A stretch of DNA of 64,000 nt from assembly GCF_019931145.1 (NCBI RefSeq), contig NZ_JAIOUV010000012.1, positions 41,609-105,608 on the forward strand. The letters run 5' to 3'. Below are positions 1 through 8,880 of this stretch, in pieces (the first letter of the stretch is position 1; each line of letters starts with the position of its first letter). Position numbers and translations under genes: made by a program. Origin of the DNA: Marinicella meishanensis (lineage in GTDB: Bacteria > Pseudomonadota > Gammaproteobacteria > Xanthomonadales > Marinicellaceae). The notes under the pieces were generated by a model. That model was given only the letters and a program-made list of their open reading frames with translations, had not been told where the DNA came from and made no database searches.

Positions 1-96
1 CTTGATGCCCTGGGCTTGCAGGGCGCCCGATTTGCGGGCCATGTGCCAGGGCAGGTTGTAGTGTTCTGGCACGCCGCCAATGCGCAATCTGATCAT
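1..96 (-). CDS. N-terminus of a substrate-binding-like protein (cut by window edge)
   Basis: The first 32 codons of a minus-strand gene are visible, beginning MIRLRIGGVPEHYNLPWHMA and running off the left edge. The segment IGGVPEHYNLPWH resembles the start of periplasmic-binding-like proteins related to nitrate/sulfonate/thiamine-precursor binding proteins, in which the N-terminal strand leads straight into the ligand site. No signal peptide precedes it, so it may be a cytoplasmic or stand-alone member. The family assignment rests on a very short stretch and is tentative. No clear ribosome binding site lies before the ATG. It follows the zinc-ribbon gene in the same direction after about 93 bases. 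Confidence 0.5.
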   Translation of the reverse strand, partial: MIRLRIGGVPEHYNLPWHMARKSGALQAQGIK

Positions 97-189
97 GGTC
101 TGTGTGGGTTGGAAAAGGGCCCATTGTAACACCACCACTGGGGCCTTTGTTTGACCCTGATCACAACCCGTGTCGAATGGTTGAAGGGT

Positions 190-384
190 TTATTTGGGGT
201 AGAGGGTGAAGACCACTTCGGGCTCTTCGGAGCTCATCACTTCGTCGTAGACTTCATCGATGTCCAGGTCCGTGTGGCACTGGGTGCATTCCATGGCATG
301 GGCGTTTTCCAGCCATTTCAGGGTTTTCTTGAATTTCGTGTCACAATCTGCGCATTGCAGGGTAATTTTGTCATGCTTGTTCAT
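190..384 (-). CDS. Small zinc-ribbon protein
   Basis: This encodes a protein of about 64 residues with two CxxC knuckles (CADC near residue 12, CTQC near residue 33) and an acidic C-terminal half. That is the layout of a single zinc ribbon. Such small proteins are usually cytoplasmic and of unknown partner; I do not recognise a named family. I chose the ATG at 384 because GGTGGGA lies at a suitable distance before it. An upstream in-frame ATG at 399 would add five residues but has no ribosome binding site. It lies between the ornithine decarboxylase gene and the edge gene, all in the same direction. Confidence 0.7.
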   Translation of the reverse strand: MNKHDKITLQCADCDTKFKKTLKWLENAHAMECTQCHTDLDIDEVYDEVMSSEEPEVVFTLYPK

Positions 385-539
385 CACATGTCCCACCATA
401 AAGCGGTTAAAGATTCACCGGTCACCATCTTTGCATTGTGACCATGGCCACCGGCGCAGCCGTGCACCAGGCACGGTTTTCCCTGAAATGAATCAGGAAT
501 CGATTATTTTATCGAGTTGTGGCGCGGTTGAGCAACTGT

Positions 540-1739
540 TTATTGCGCCATTAATTGGCCGTTTAAGCACAACACTTTGGCTTTGGGGTAGAGGTTGAAA
601 TCCGTCGCCGAAGCCAGGGTGTAGGCGCCCACTTGGGTGGCCACCAGGTAATCACCGACCGCCAAATCGGGCAGCACCATGTCATCAGCGATCACATCGA
701 TGCTGTCACAGGTGGGGCCGGCCAACACACTGGGTTTGAGGCCTTGGGTCATGTCATGCTGCGCCAATGGGGTGATCGGGTAGCGGGCGTGGTCGTACAG
801 CATGCCACTGAAGGTGCCGTACACGCCATCATCCAAATAATACCAGGTGTGCGCGCCACGCTGGGCTTTGCCCACCACCGACAACAATTGGATGGCGCTG
901 GGTCCGGCAATGAAACGACCCGGTTCAGCCAACAGCTCGATGTCGGGATCGACTTGTTGCAAGGCGGCATGGATTGGGGCACAAAAATCAACGATGTCCA
1001 GTGCCGGTCCGTTGTAAGCGATGGGGAAGCCACCACCGATGTCCAGCACCCGCCAGTCGACCTGGGGCAGGCTGTTGAACACGTCGATGCATTGTTCAAT
1101 GGCGTTGACATGGGCCACCGGGGCCGGTACTTGTGAGCCGACATGGAAGGACAAACCAACGATGCGGATGCCGGCCTGTTGGGCCTGCTCAATCAAGTTG
1201 GGGATGTGAGTCAGTTCACAACCGAATTTACGCGACAAATCAACCACCGCATCCTGGTGTCTGAAGTTGACCCGCAACAACAGCTCAACCCGGTCTTTGT
1301 GGGGCACAAATTTTGCCAATTCATGGCTGTTGTCCACCACAAACAGTCGGCAGCCAAAGTCAATCGCTTGGCGAATTTCAGCGTCTTTTTTGATCGGGTG
1401 GGTGTGGATGGTTTGTTTGGCATCGATGCCCAGTTGTTGCAGGCGTTGGATTTCTCCACTGGTGGCCAAATCAAAACCACAGCCCAAGTGATGCAGGTGT
1501 TCAATGACTGCGGGGTGAGGCAAGGCTTTGATGGCATAGCGCATGTTGACCCCAGGCAGGGCCGCTTGCAGGCTTTGGTATTGTTCGGTCAACACATCCC
1601 GGTCAATGATCAGGGTGGGGGTGCCATGAGTGGCGGCCAACTCAGCCAACTTATGGCGTGAATAACGGCCCAACTGATCCGGGTAAACCTGTTCGGCAAA
1701 AAGGGCTTTGAGCTGCCCGATGGGTTGCTTTGGTCTCAT
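540..1739 (-). CDS. speC: Ornithine decarboxylase, fold-type III PLP enzyme
   Basis: This 399-residue enzyme of the alanine-racemase-fold decarboxylases should convert ornithine to putrescine, the first step of polyamine synthesis. The PLP lysine is K71 in [10 protein letters not shown]. Downstream are FHVGSQ, the glycine-rich GGGFP and EPGR, all part of the cofactor site. The segment GPTCDS near residue 343 carries the active-site Cys contributed across the dimer, and this form is typical of ornithine rather than diaminopimelate or lysine decarboxylases. Its start overlaps the speE stop by ATGA, and speD lies upstream of speE, which supports a role in the spermidine pathway. The symbol follows Pseudomonas usage; the E. 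coli SpeC is an unrelated fold-type I enzyme. An arginine or lysine specificity cannot be fully excluded. Confidence 0.85.
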   Translation of the reverse strand: MRPKQPIGQLKALFAEQVYPDQLGRYSRHKLAELAATHGTPTLIIDRDVLTEQYQSLQAALPGVNMRYAIKALPHPAVIEHLHHLGCGFDLATSGEIQRLQQLGIDAKQTIHTHPIKKDAEIRQAIDFGCRLFVVDNSHELAKFVPHKDRVELLLRVNFRHQDAVVDLSRKFGCELTHIPNLIEQAQQAGIRIVGLSFHVGSQVPAPVAHVNAIEQCIDVFNSLPQVDWRVLDIGGGFPIAYNGPALDIVDFCAPIHAALQQVDPDIELLAEPGRFIAGPSAIQLLSVVGKAQRGAHTWYYLDDGVYGTFSGMLYDHARYPITPLAQHDMTQGLKPSVLAGPTCDSIDVIADDMVLPDLAVGDYLVATQVGAYTLASATDFNLYPKAKVLCLNGQLMAQ

Positions 1740-2581
1740 GAGTCGACCTCCAGCTGATCCAAGATGTATTGGGGCAATGCAAATGCCGCCCGATGGATCC
1801 CCGCATTGTGGTAGCGGGTGGTCAAAGTGTGCAATCGCTGGGGGTCCAACTCGGCCTGCCGCAAAGCTGGATTGTGTGCCGCCCAGGCAAAGGTCATGAT
1901 GCCACCCACATAGGTCGGCACCGCCGCGCTGTAAAAAGTGACGTCCTGAAAATGGGGCGTCAAGCGTCGGTGGGTGGTGGTCACCTCATCCAACTGCATG
2001 AAACTGACGCCGTTTTGGGCAACAAATATCCCGTCCTCGGTCAAGCATTTGGCCACGCCTTGGTAAAACCGTGAGGTGAACAACGATTCGCCAGGACCGA
2101 TGGGATCGGTTGAATCGGAAATGATGACATCGAATTGTTCGGTGCACTCGGCCACAAAATCCACCCCGTCACCGATCACCACCTTCACCCGCGGATCAGC
2201 AAATGCCCCTTGTGAGTGATTGGGCAGGTGTTGGCGGCACATGTCAATCACCGCTTGATCGATTTCCACCTGGGTCACCGTTTCGATGCCGGGATGCTTC
2301 AGCACCTCACGCAAAATACCGCCATCACCGCCACCAACGATCAACACCTTCTGCGGCTTCGGGTGCGACAGCAAAGGCACATGGGTCATCATTTCATGGT
2401 AAATGAATTCATCGCGCTCGGTGGTTTGCACCACACCGTCCAACACCATCACCGTGCCCCATTGCTGATTCTCAAAGATCACCAAGTGTTGATGGGCCGT
2501 CTGATGCTCAAACAGCACCCGATCCACGGTGAAGGTTTGGCCCCACTGGGTGTACAGGGTTTCGGTGATGGCTTGGCTCAC
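1736..2581 (-). CDS. speE: Spermidine synthase
   Basis: This 281-residue aminopropyltransferase transfers the aminopropyl group of decarboxylated S-adenosylmethionine to putrescine. The Rossmann-like core shows [14 protein letters not shown], which binds the aminopropyl donor, and [14 protein letters not shown], which contains the catalytic-loop aspartates. The length matches bacterial SpeE. The start is a GTG whose bases overlap the speD stop (GTGA), so translation is probably coupled. It also overlaps the downstream decarboxylase start by ATGA. Donor supply (SpeD), acceptor supply (ornithine decarboxylase) and transfer are therefore made from one mRNA. Confidence 0.96.
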   Translation of the reverse strand: MSQAITETLYTQWGQTFTVDRVLFEHQTAHQHLVIFENQQWGTVMVLDGVVQTTERDEFIYHEMMTHVPLLSHPKPQKVLIVGGGDGGILREVLKHPGIETVTQVEIDQAVIDMCRQHLPNHSQGAFADPRVKVVIGDGVDFVAECTEQFDVIISDSTDPIGPGESLFTSRFYQGVAKCLTEDGIFVAQNGVSFMQLDEVTTTHRRLTPHFQDVTFYSAAVPTYVGGIMTFAWAAHNPALRQAELDPQRLHTLTTRYHNAGIHRAAFALPQYILDQLEVDS

Positions 2582-3060
2582 TTGATGGTTCCGCGTCGCA
2601 AGTTATTGACTTCGGTGCGGCCCGGTGTGAAGTGCTGTTGGAACACATCAATGGCTTTTTCCGGGGTGGCATCGCCACACATGAACACATCAAAAGCGGC
2701 AAAGTTCTTTTCTGGCCAGGTGTGCACACTGATGTGTGATTCGGCCAGTACCGCCACACCAGAAATGCCACCATTGGGGGTGAAATGGTGTAAATGAATG
2801 TGCAACAAAGTGGCCTTGGCTGCTTTCACGGCGGCGCGCATGGCCGCTTCCATGTGGGCCAGGTCATCCAAGCGGTGGGCTTCCCACAGATCAATGATCA
2901 AATGGGTGCCAGCAAACACGTGGCCATCGCGGTGGATGAAGTGATCCAGGCGGTCGTCGTTCTGGTCTTGTTGAAAGCTGGGCCAAGCAGTGGTGGCCGG
3001 TGGTTCCCATTGACCAATCACATCGGCCTCAGGGCGCTGAGAGTAGGGGTTTTTTAACAT
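2578..3060 (-). CDS. speD: S-adenosylmethionine decarboxylase proenzyme
   Basis: This pyruvoyl enzyme makes decarboxylated AdoMet, the aminopropyl donor for SpeE. The self-cleavage site is visible as [12 protein letters not shown]: cleavage before S108 would create the pyruvoyl group, with H113 and C128 (FMCGD) as the expected processing and proton-donor residues. This is the short Bacillus/Thermotoga-type pattern. About 40 extra N-terminal residues, rich in charged and Pro residues, make the chain (160 aa) longer than usual for that class. The ATG at 3060 is preferred because GAGTGG lies eight bases upstream; a GTG at 3072 in the same frame would overlap that site. It is first gene of the polyamine operon. 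Confidence 0.93.
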   Translation of the reverse strand: MLKNPYSQRPEADVIGQWEPPATTAWPSFQQDQNDDRLDHFIHRDGHVFAGTHLIIDLWEAHRLDDLAHMEAAMRAAVKAAKATLLHIHLHHFTPNGGISGVAVLAESHISVHTWPEKNFAAFDVFMCGDATPEKAIDVFQQHFTPGRTEVNNLRRGTIK

Positions 3061-3103
3061 GATTTTTTCCACTCAAAAAACATTGCTGACTTGGGGTCAA
3101 CAA

Positions 3104-3138
3104 TAAAAAAAACGGCCCAGCAACCACGGCAGCCGGCC
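3104..3138 (-). promoter_or_regulatory. Hairpin plus U-tract in the speD leader (possible terminator/attenuator)
   Basis: Read on the minus strand, a GC-rich imperfect hairpin (GGCCGGC pairing with GCTGGGCC across one bulge) is followed by a run of eight T, about 45 bases before the speD start. No other minus-strand gene lies upstream, so if transcribed it would sit in the 5' leader. It could terminate or attenuate speD transcription, but the stem is weak. Confidence 0.35.
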
Positions 3139-3346
3139 TCGCAAGAAAAAACTGCCCGGTATCACCGCGCAGAAAAAGTGCGCGAATTATTCACAAAATG
3201 AGTGGCTTTGGCAAGCATTTTTTTTTTGGCGCCGATGAAATCAGTGGTTCGGTATCCGAATCCTTCAGCAAGAATCGTCCCATACACTGTTCATCCAGTC
3301 CGACTTCATGCCGCTGGGTGCGGTCTTGATGTGCTAAAATCAAACC

Positions 3347-4099
3347 ATGAAATGGGTCTTGTTTTTGCTCTGTCAGGTGTGGGTTTGTCATGCCGAAATT
3401 GACTTGTTGGTGGTGGGTGACAGCCAACAACCGGTGCAGTTTGTGGTGTTGCCTTTCACCTATGAAGGCAGCCAGCTCAGTCCGGCGGTGACGGTTGAAA
3501 GCCACCTCACCCAAGCCTTGTCCAGCACCGGCTTGTTCAGCATGCCGTTCCGTTATGAGGCACCGGCAGATGTGGACAACATGTTGGCCTGGGAATTGGC
3601 CGGCATTCGCTATGTGATTGCTGGCGAGTTGGTCGAGCAAAATGACTTGTTGGTGTTGCGATTGACGATCAACGACACCTTGGGTTTGCAACCGACTTTG
3701 TCCAGTGTGTTGTTGAACCCCCGACAATTGGAATTGAGCAGCCAGATGTTTGCGGACCAAGTATACCGCAGCTTGTTTTATGCCACCTTCACCAACGACC
3801 CTGACAAACAATACCTGAACAATGAAAACGCCACCCTGACCCGCTACTTGAATCAGCTGGTGATGTTGTTCAAAGGGGCCTGGGAGCACAACCAGGTGCC
3901 CGGCACCTGCACCGTCGACATCCAGCAAATGCCTGGCGGGGTGCCATTCAAAAGCACCTTACAAGTGGATTGTTTTGAGCAACCGGCCTTGGCCGCTGAA
4001 GTCCAGGCCGCCCTGGAGCGGGTGGATGTGTTGCCTTATGAGCATTACCAGGAGGTGTTTGCCCGGGATTTGGTGCTGCACTTTGTCAGCATGCTGTGA
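3347..4099 (+). CDS. Periplasmic TolB-N / TolA-C domain fusion protein
   Basis: This is a 250-residue exported protein with a signal peptide (MKWVLFLLCQVWVCHA). Residues 18-145 resemble the TolB N-terminal alpha/beta domain: VVLPFTYEG, then a helix, then SSTGLFSMP, the equivalent of the SGKF region. Residues 162-248 resemble the C-terminal domain of TolA/TonB: a helix ending in W179, P185, CTV with C188, GG, then C209 and VLPYEHYQEVF. The two cysteines sit where the TolA C-terminal disulfide does. The TolB beta-propeller and the TolA membrane anchor and helical stalk are absent, and no other tol gene is nearby. It stands alone, divergent from the speD operon and convergent with the DedA-like gene. 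The domain calls come from reading motifs; the function is unknown. Confidence 0.7.
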   Translation: MKWVLFLLCQVWVCHAEIDLLVVGDSQQPVQFVVLPFTYEGSQLSPAVTVESHLTQALSSTGLFSMPFRYEAPADVDNMLAWELAGIRYVIAGELVEQNDLLVLRLTINDTLGLQPTLSSVLLNPRQLELSSQMFADQVYRSLFYATFTNDPDKQYLNNENATLTRYLNQLVMLFKGAWEHNQVPGTCTVDIQQMPGGVPFKSTLQVDCFEQPALAAEVQAALERVDVLPYEHYQEVFARDLVLHFVSML

Positions 4100-4115
4100 T
4101 GGGAAAATAAGCCGA

Positions 4116-6011
4116 TTATTTGCGCTTTTGAGTGATGCGCAAATGACCATCGGCGCCTTGGTCAATGACAAACCGCACCCCGTCCAAAGCAGCCAGCAAC
4201 TGGCTTTTGTCTGCTTGGCTGTCGGCATATCCCCAATGGTGAAACAGGTACAAATCGGTGTCGCGGCGATGCCGGGTTAAGGTGCCTTTGAAGCGGTCAT
4301 CGGCAGCCGAGGGTTCGTGCCAAATGCGCAAGGCAATCAACGCATCCCCATCCGGGAAACTCATCAACAACTGTTCCACCTGACCGCGGTGCACGTAGGA
4401 AAACAAAGGCAGTTGTTCGGCTTCAGGCTCGGCCTGCATGGCGTCATACACATTGCCCCAGGTTCGGGGTTGGTGACTGTACCAGCCAGCCTGTAACAGC
4501 TGTTGTTCGAGCACGGTGAGGTCGCCGGTGATGTCGATGTCCAGTTGTTGTTCGCCGTTGTTGGCCCAACCGGTGGTTTTGTCGGTGATTTGTTGTTGCA
4601 GCCATTCGGGCTTGGTGACCACCGTGCTGCTGGAAAACAACAACCAGGTGAACACCGGCACCAACAACACGGTGGTGATGAAAGTGATTTTCACCGGCAG
4701 GCCGAGGAATTGTTTGCGGTTGCGGGTGCGAAAGGCGATGCCGATCACCATCGACCAAATGCTGGCACTCAGCACCGACAGCACCACCATGGTCAGGTTC
4801 ATCTGATAAAAGAACAGGGTGGCAAAACCATGCAACAGAATCAACACGCCGGCCAGCACATAGGGCCAACTGCGGAATTTGATGGGGTAGGCACCGGCCA
4901 CCAAAATGGCCCAGAAACTGGACACGGCGGTGAACCAGAACACGTGATTGGCGCTGAACCACTGCCATTCTTCGTGTCCGGCGCGGCCGATCAACACCGA
5001 GAACACATAGGCAGAAACCGACACCAGCAGCCAATGGTTGAGCACCAGGTGCATGCGCCGGTACAAAAACCAGGCCGACACCGTCAGGGTGATGGCCAAC
5101 ACCGTCAGGTCATGGCCCAAAAACAGCAGCCACTTCATCGGCAACAAGGTCCAGGGATTGTGGAACGCATAAAAGAACGATTCGGTGCTCTGATTCCAGC
5201 GCATCAAAGTGTCATTGATGGCGGCAAACCAAATGGCCGCCACCAAAAAAGCCAAGAGCAACACCGCCAACATGGCCAGCGAGCCCTTTTCGGGTTGGCG
5301 GGGGTCGACCAAACCAGAGGTCAGGCGTCCCAGGGTGGGGTGTCGCTGGGTCCAGGCCAGCAGGCTGCTGAGCCAGCGATAGGTGCGCGGCATCAACAGT
5401 TGGTAGAAGATGTTGATCAGCCAATAAGCGACCCACACCAGCACCACCAAGACCACCACCAAGACCGACAATTTCACCGCCACCTTGGCCATGGTTTCCA
5501 TGGCCGAGCCAAACAACATGCCTGGCAACAGATAAAACGGCGCCCACAAAATCGAGGCCACTAGGCTGATGATAACGTATTTTTTGACGTTCATGCCCAT
5601 CATGCCACCGATGGCCGGGATGATCGGGCGCACCGGTCCCACAAAGCGACCGATGAAGACACTGATGCCACCGTATTTCTGAAAAAACGTCTGGCCTTTG
5701 TCAATCAGGTCTGGGAATTTATAGATGGGCCACATTTTCAGCAGCCGCTGTTTGTACTTATGCCCGATCCAAAAACTGATGCCATCGCCCAGGAAGCCTC
5801 CCAGTGAAGCCCAAATCCAGGCGGTGTAGAAGTCCAACACCCCCAGTCCAATCAAGGCCCCCAGGCTGACCAAAAAGGCGGCGCCAGGAAAAATGATGCC
5901 GACCAACAAAATGGATTCGGCAAAGGCAAACAAAAAAATCAGGATGCCGGTCCAGTTGGGATTGGCTTGAATCCAATCGTAGACGTCCTTGACCCAACCG
6001 GTTGGTTCCAT
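4116..6011 (-). CDS. DedA-PAP2-like-LssY_C multidomain membrane protein
   Basis: This is a 631-residue inner-membrane protein. Residues 1-210 form a DedA (SNARE-associated/VTT) domain with the usual GRFVGPVRP motif, a family linked to undecaprenyl-phosphate or phospholipid flipping. Residues 245-440 are five or six membrane segments in the position of a PAP2 phosphatase, but the catalytic KxxxxxxRP, PSGH and SRxxxxxHxxxD motifs are not intact; SANH is the nearest remnant. The last 170 residues form a soluble LssY-type C-terminal domain. This order is known from Legionella LssY-like proteins. It begins two bases after the hemL stop, so the two genes share a transcript, although no functional link is obvious. 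Confidence 0.82.
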   Translation of the reverse strand: MEPTGWVKDVYDWIQANPNWTGILIFLFAFAESILLVGIIFPGAAFLVSLGALIGLGVLDFYTAWIWASLGGFLGDGISFWIGHKYKQRLLKMWPIYKFPDLIDKGQTFFQKYGGISVFIGRFVGPVRPIIPAIGGMMGMNVKKYVIISLVASILWAPFYLLPGMLFGSAMETMAKVAVKLSVLVVVLVVLVWVAYWLINIFYQLLMPRTYRWLSSLLAWTQRHPTLGRLTSGLVDPRQPEKGSLAMLAVLLLAFLVAAIWFAAINDTLMRWNQSTESFFYAFHNPWTLLPMKWLLFLGHDLTVLAITLTVSAWFLYRRMHLVLNHWLLVSVSAYVFSVLIGRAGHEEWQWFSANHVFWFTAVSSFWAILVAGAYPIKFRSWPYVLAGVLILLHGFATLFFYQMNLTMVVLSVLSASIWSMVIGIAFRTRNRKQFLGLPVKITFITTVLLVPVFTWLLFSSSTVVTKPEWLQQQITDKTTGWANNGEQQLDIDITGDLTVLEQQLLQAGWYSHQPRTWGNVYDAMQAEPEAEQLPLFSYVHRGQVEQLLMSFPDGDALIALRIWHEPSAADDRFKGTLTRHRRDTDLYLFHHWGYADSQADKSQLLAALDGVRFVIDQGADGHLRITQKRK

Positions 6012-6013
6012 GC

Positions 6014-7306
6014 TCAGGCCTTGATCGCGTTGTGGGCGGCAGCGAGGGTTTGTTCGATGATTTCATCGCTGTGTGTGGAACTGACAAAACCGGCTTCATA
6101 GGCCGACGGTGCCAGGTACACCCCAGCTTTCAACATGGCATGGAAGAAGCGTTTGAAATGGGCTTCATCACACTGGCTCAAATCATCAAAACGGTGCACC
6201 GGTTGGTCGGTGAAATAAAAGCCAAACATGCCGCCTTGATGACAGGTTGAGAAGGGCACCCCGGCGGCATCGGCAGCGGCTTGCAAGCCCTGGGTCAGCT
6301 TGGCGGTTTGGGCACTGAGGTGGTCATAAAAACCGGGTTCAGAGATGATTTGCATCATCGCCGAACCGGCGGCCATGGCCAGGGGGTTGCCTGACAAAGT
6401 ACCGGCTTGGTAGACCGGGCCGCTGGGTGCGATGTGGCTCATGATGTCATGGCGGCCACCGAAGGCACCCACCGGCATGCCGCCACCAATCACTTTGCCG
6501 AAGGTGGTCAAATCAGGTTGCACCCCGTACAATGCCTGGGCGCCGCCTTGGGCCACCCGAAAACCGGTCATCACCTCGTCAAAAATCAGCACCGAGCCGT
6601 GCTGATCGCACAGTTGCCGCAGGCCAGCCAAATAACCCGGCAAGGGCTCGATCATGTTCATGTTGCCGGCAATCGGTTCGACAATGATTGCCGCCACTTC
6701 ATCGCCGACTTTTTGCATCACCTCCGTCAGGCTGTCCAGGTCATTGAAGGGCACGGTCAGGGTCAAATCGGCCACTGCATCCGGCACGCCGGGAGAACCG
6801 GGGATGCCCAAGGTCAGCACCCCACTGCCGGCCTTGACCAGGAAGGAATCGGCGTGGCCGTGGTAACAACCTTCGAATTTGATGATCTTGTCACGACCGG
6901 TGAACCCCCGAGCCAGGCGGATGGCGCTCATGGTGGCCTCGGTGCCGGAGTTGACCATGCGCACCAAATCAATCGATGGGATCATGTGGCAAATTTGTTC
7001 GGCCAAGGTCACTTCCGCCTGGGCTGGCGCACCAAAACTCAAGCCCCGGTCGACCGCGGCATGCACCGCCGCCAACACTTGTTCGTTGCTGTGACCGGCA
7101 ATCATGGGGCCCCAACTGCCAATATAGTCAATGTAAGACTTGCCGTTGACGTCATACATGTGCGGACCTTTGGCCGAGGCAATGAACAGCGGTTCGCCGC
7201 CGACCCCTTTGAAAGCCCGGACGGGGGAGTTGACGCCGCCTGGTATGAACTTTTGCGCTTGGGTGAATAAATCGTGGTTGTGGTCCATGGTCAATGTTGG
7301 TGCCAT
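6014..7306 (-). CDS. hemL: Glutamate-1-semialdehyde 2,1-aminomutase
   Basis: This PLP enzyme of the C5 pathway isomerises glutamate-1-semialdehyde to 5-aminolevulinate, the tetrapyrrole precursor. The N-terminal block [18 protein letters not shown] is diagnostic for HemL. Further on are [19 protein letters not shown] with the PLP-contacting Asp, and [18 protein letters not shown] with the Schiff-base Lys. The 430-residue length matches the family. GGCGG lies before the chosen ATG; an internal Met at codon 7 is a less supported start. The presence of HemL shows that 5-aminolevulinate is made from glutamate, as in most gammaproteobacteria. Confidence 0.96.
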   Translation of the reverse strand: MAPTLTMDHNHDLFTQAQKFIPGGVNSPVRAFKGVGGEPLFIASAKGPHMYDVNGKSYIDYIGSWGPMIAGHSNEQVLAAVHAAVDRGLSFGAPAQAEVTLAEQICHMIPSIDLVRMVNSGTEATMSAIRLARGFTGRDKIIKFEGCYHGHADSFLVKAGSGVLTLGIPGSPGVPDAVADLTLTVPFNDLDSLTEVMQKVGDEVAAIIVEPIAGNMNMIEPLPGYLAGLRQLCDQHGSVLIFDEVMTGFRVAQGGAQALYGVQPDLTTFGKVIGGGMPVGAFGGRHDIMSHIAPSGPVYQAGTLSGNPLAMAAGSAMMQIISEPGFYDHLSAQTAKLTQGLQAAADAAGVPFSTCHQGGMFGFYFTDQPVHRFDDLSQCDEAHFKRFFHAMLKAGVYLAPSAYEAGFVSSTHSDEIIEQTLAAAHNAIKA

Positions 7307-7392
7307 ACAAATAAACCGCCATTATAAATGTTTTGCATTGGATTTGGCATGACATACAATGGTCTATTTGGTCCAAACTGAGCACGAGCCAC

Positions 7393-8808
7393 ATGACATT
7401 GAAAAGACCCCATGCGATCGCTGCGGGCCATCCCGAGACCGCCACCGCGGCTGCCCAAATCTTGCAACAAGGTGGCAACGCCTATGATGCCATTTTGGCG
7501 GCCATGATGATGTCATTTGTGGCCGAACCGTTGTTGGCTTCTCCCGGTGGTGGTGGTTTTTTGTTGGCCGCGGGCCCCGGCCAGGAACCCAAACTGTTGG
7601 ACTTTTTCTCGGACACGCCCTTGCTCCCGGTGTCGCAGATTGACCCCGAGGCGGTGGACTTTTACCCCATCATGGGTGATTTTGGGACCCGCCAGCAAGA
7701 GTTTCACATCGGCCGGGCCGCGGCCGCGGTTCCTGGTGTGCCGGCTGGCATTTTCACCTTGCATGACAAACTGTGCTCTATGGACTTGCCCGATATCGCG
7801 GCACCGGCCATTCAGGCGGCCCAACAAGGTTTGGTGGTGAACCACCAGCAAGCCTACGTGGCGATGATCCTCAAGCCCATCATCGAGGCCTCGGCTGAGG
7901 CCCGCACCTTGTTCTCCGGTCTGGTCTCTGGGCAGCAGTGGCGCAACCTGCAGTTGGCCGAATTTTTAACCACTTTATCATCCTCGACAGCCGATTGGTT
8001 TTACCAGGGGCCGGTGGCTGCAACCGTGTGTCAACAAGAACAAGGTTTGTTGACGGCGGCTGATTTCGCCCAATACCGCTGTGACATTCGCCAGCCTTTA
8101 CAACTGTCGATCAATCAACACACCCTGTACACCAACCCACTGCCGTCCAGCGGTGGTTATTTGATCGTGGAGCAACTGCGGCGATTGAAATCACGACACG
8201 ATGAACTGGCGGTGTTGGAAGCCATGCAACACGCCGATGACCTGAAACGCCACCGCATGGCTGAAGTGTGCCGTGGCACCACCCACATCAGTGTGGCAGA
8301 CCAGGACGGCAATCTGGCCAGCCTGACCCTGTCCAATGGAGAAGGCAATGGCCATGTGGTGGGGGATTATGGCTTCATGATGAATAATTTTTTGGGTGAG
8401 GAAGACATCAACCCCGATGGCTTTTTTGCCTGGTCCGAACCGCAACGGCTGCGCTCAATGATGTCACCCACCGTGATCATGCACCCCGAACGCCAATTCG
8501 CCATGGGCACCGGTGGGTCCAACCGCATCAAATCGGCTTTGTTCCAAGTCATCAACCACCTGGTCCACGGTGGCCAGATCCTCAAACACGCGATCGAAGC
8601 GCCGCGCATGCACTTTGAAAACGGTCATTTGGACGTCGAACCGGGGTTTGCGGCCCCGGCCCTCAAGGCCATGCAAAAACAGTGTCCGATCCACACCGAA
8701 TGGCGCAACCACAACCTGTATTTTGGCGGCGTCAATGCGGTGCAAACCGGCACCACCACCGCCGCAGTGGCCGATTTTCGCCGTCATGGCTGTGGCATGG
8801 TGGTGTGA
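7393..8808 (+). CDS. Gamma-glutamyltransferase family protein
   Basis: This 471-residue Ntn-hydrolase related to gamma-glutamyltranspeptidase cleaves gamma-glutamyl bonds such as that of glutathione. PGGGGFLLA near residue 51 and GNAYDAILAAMM are family motifs. The autoprocessing nucleophile should be T296 in RGTTHISVADQDGN, which would split the chain into large and small subunits. MGTGGSNRIKSALFQVI follows in the small subunit. The protein is shorter than typical GGT (about 570 aa) and no signal peptide is visible, so it may be a cytoplasmic GGT-like amidohydrolase rather than a periplasmic enzyme. The start at MTLKRPHA aligns with the family; an in-frame ATG 60 bases upstream would add an unlikely Trp-rich leader. 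It is divergent from hemL. Confidence 0.85.
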   Translation: MTLKRPHAIAAGHPETATAAAQILQQGGNAYDAILAAMMMSFVAEPLLASPGGGGFLLAAGPGQEPKLLDFFSDTPLLPVSQIDPEAVDFYPIMGDFGTRQQEFHIGRAAAAVPGVPAGIFTLHDKLCSMDLPDIAAPAIQAAQQGLVVNHQQAYVAMILKPIIEASAEARTLFSGLVSGQQWRNLQLAEFLTTLSSSTADWFYQGPVAATVCQQEQGLLTAADFAQYRCDIRQPLQLSINQHTLYTNPLPSSGGYLIVEQLRRLKSRHDELAVLEAMQHADDLKRHRMAEVCRGTTHISVADQDGNLASLTLSNGEGNGHVVGDYGFMMNNFLGEEDINPDGFFAWSEPQRLRSMMSPTVIMHPERQFAMGTGGSNRIKSALFQVINHLVHGGQILKHAIEAPRMHFENGHLDVEPGFAAPALKAMQKQCPIHTEWRNHNLYFGGVNAVQTGTTTAAVADFRRHGCGMVV

Positions 8809-8880
8809 TCTGGAGCCGATTGATGTAACCATTCGGGTGGCTGCGTCGTCTATTTATTTTAAGGTCAAACAGAGGTGAGC

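Noticed and set aside
460..480. Hairpin CCGTGC-ACCAG-GCACGG with TTTT
   Set aside because: It faces the plus strand, where no gene ends nearby, and is short; not convincing as a terminator.
4503..5564. Long open frame on the plus strand antisense to the DedA-PAP2-LssY gene
   Set aside because: The protein is His/Gln-rich and of low complexity, typical of a shadow of a membrane protein gene; the minus-strand gene has clear domains.
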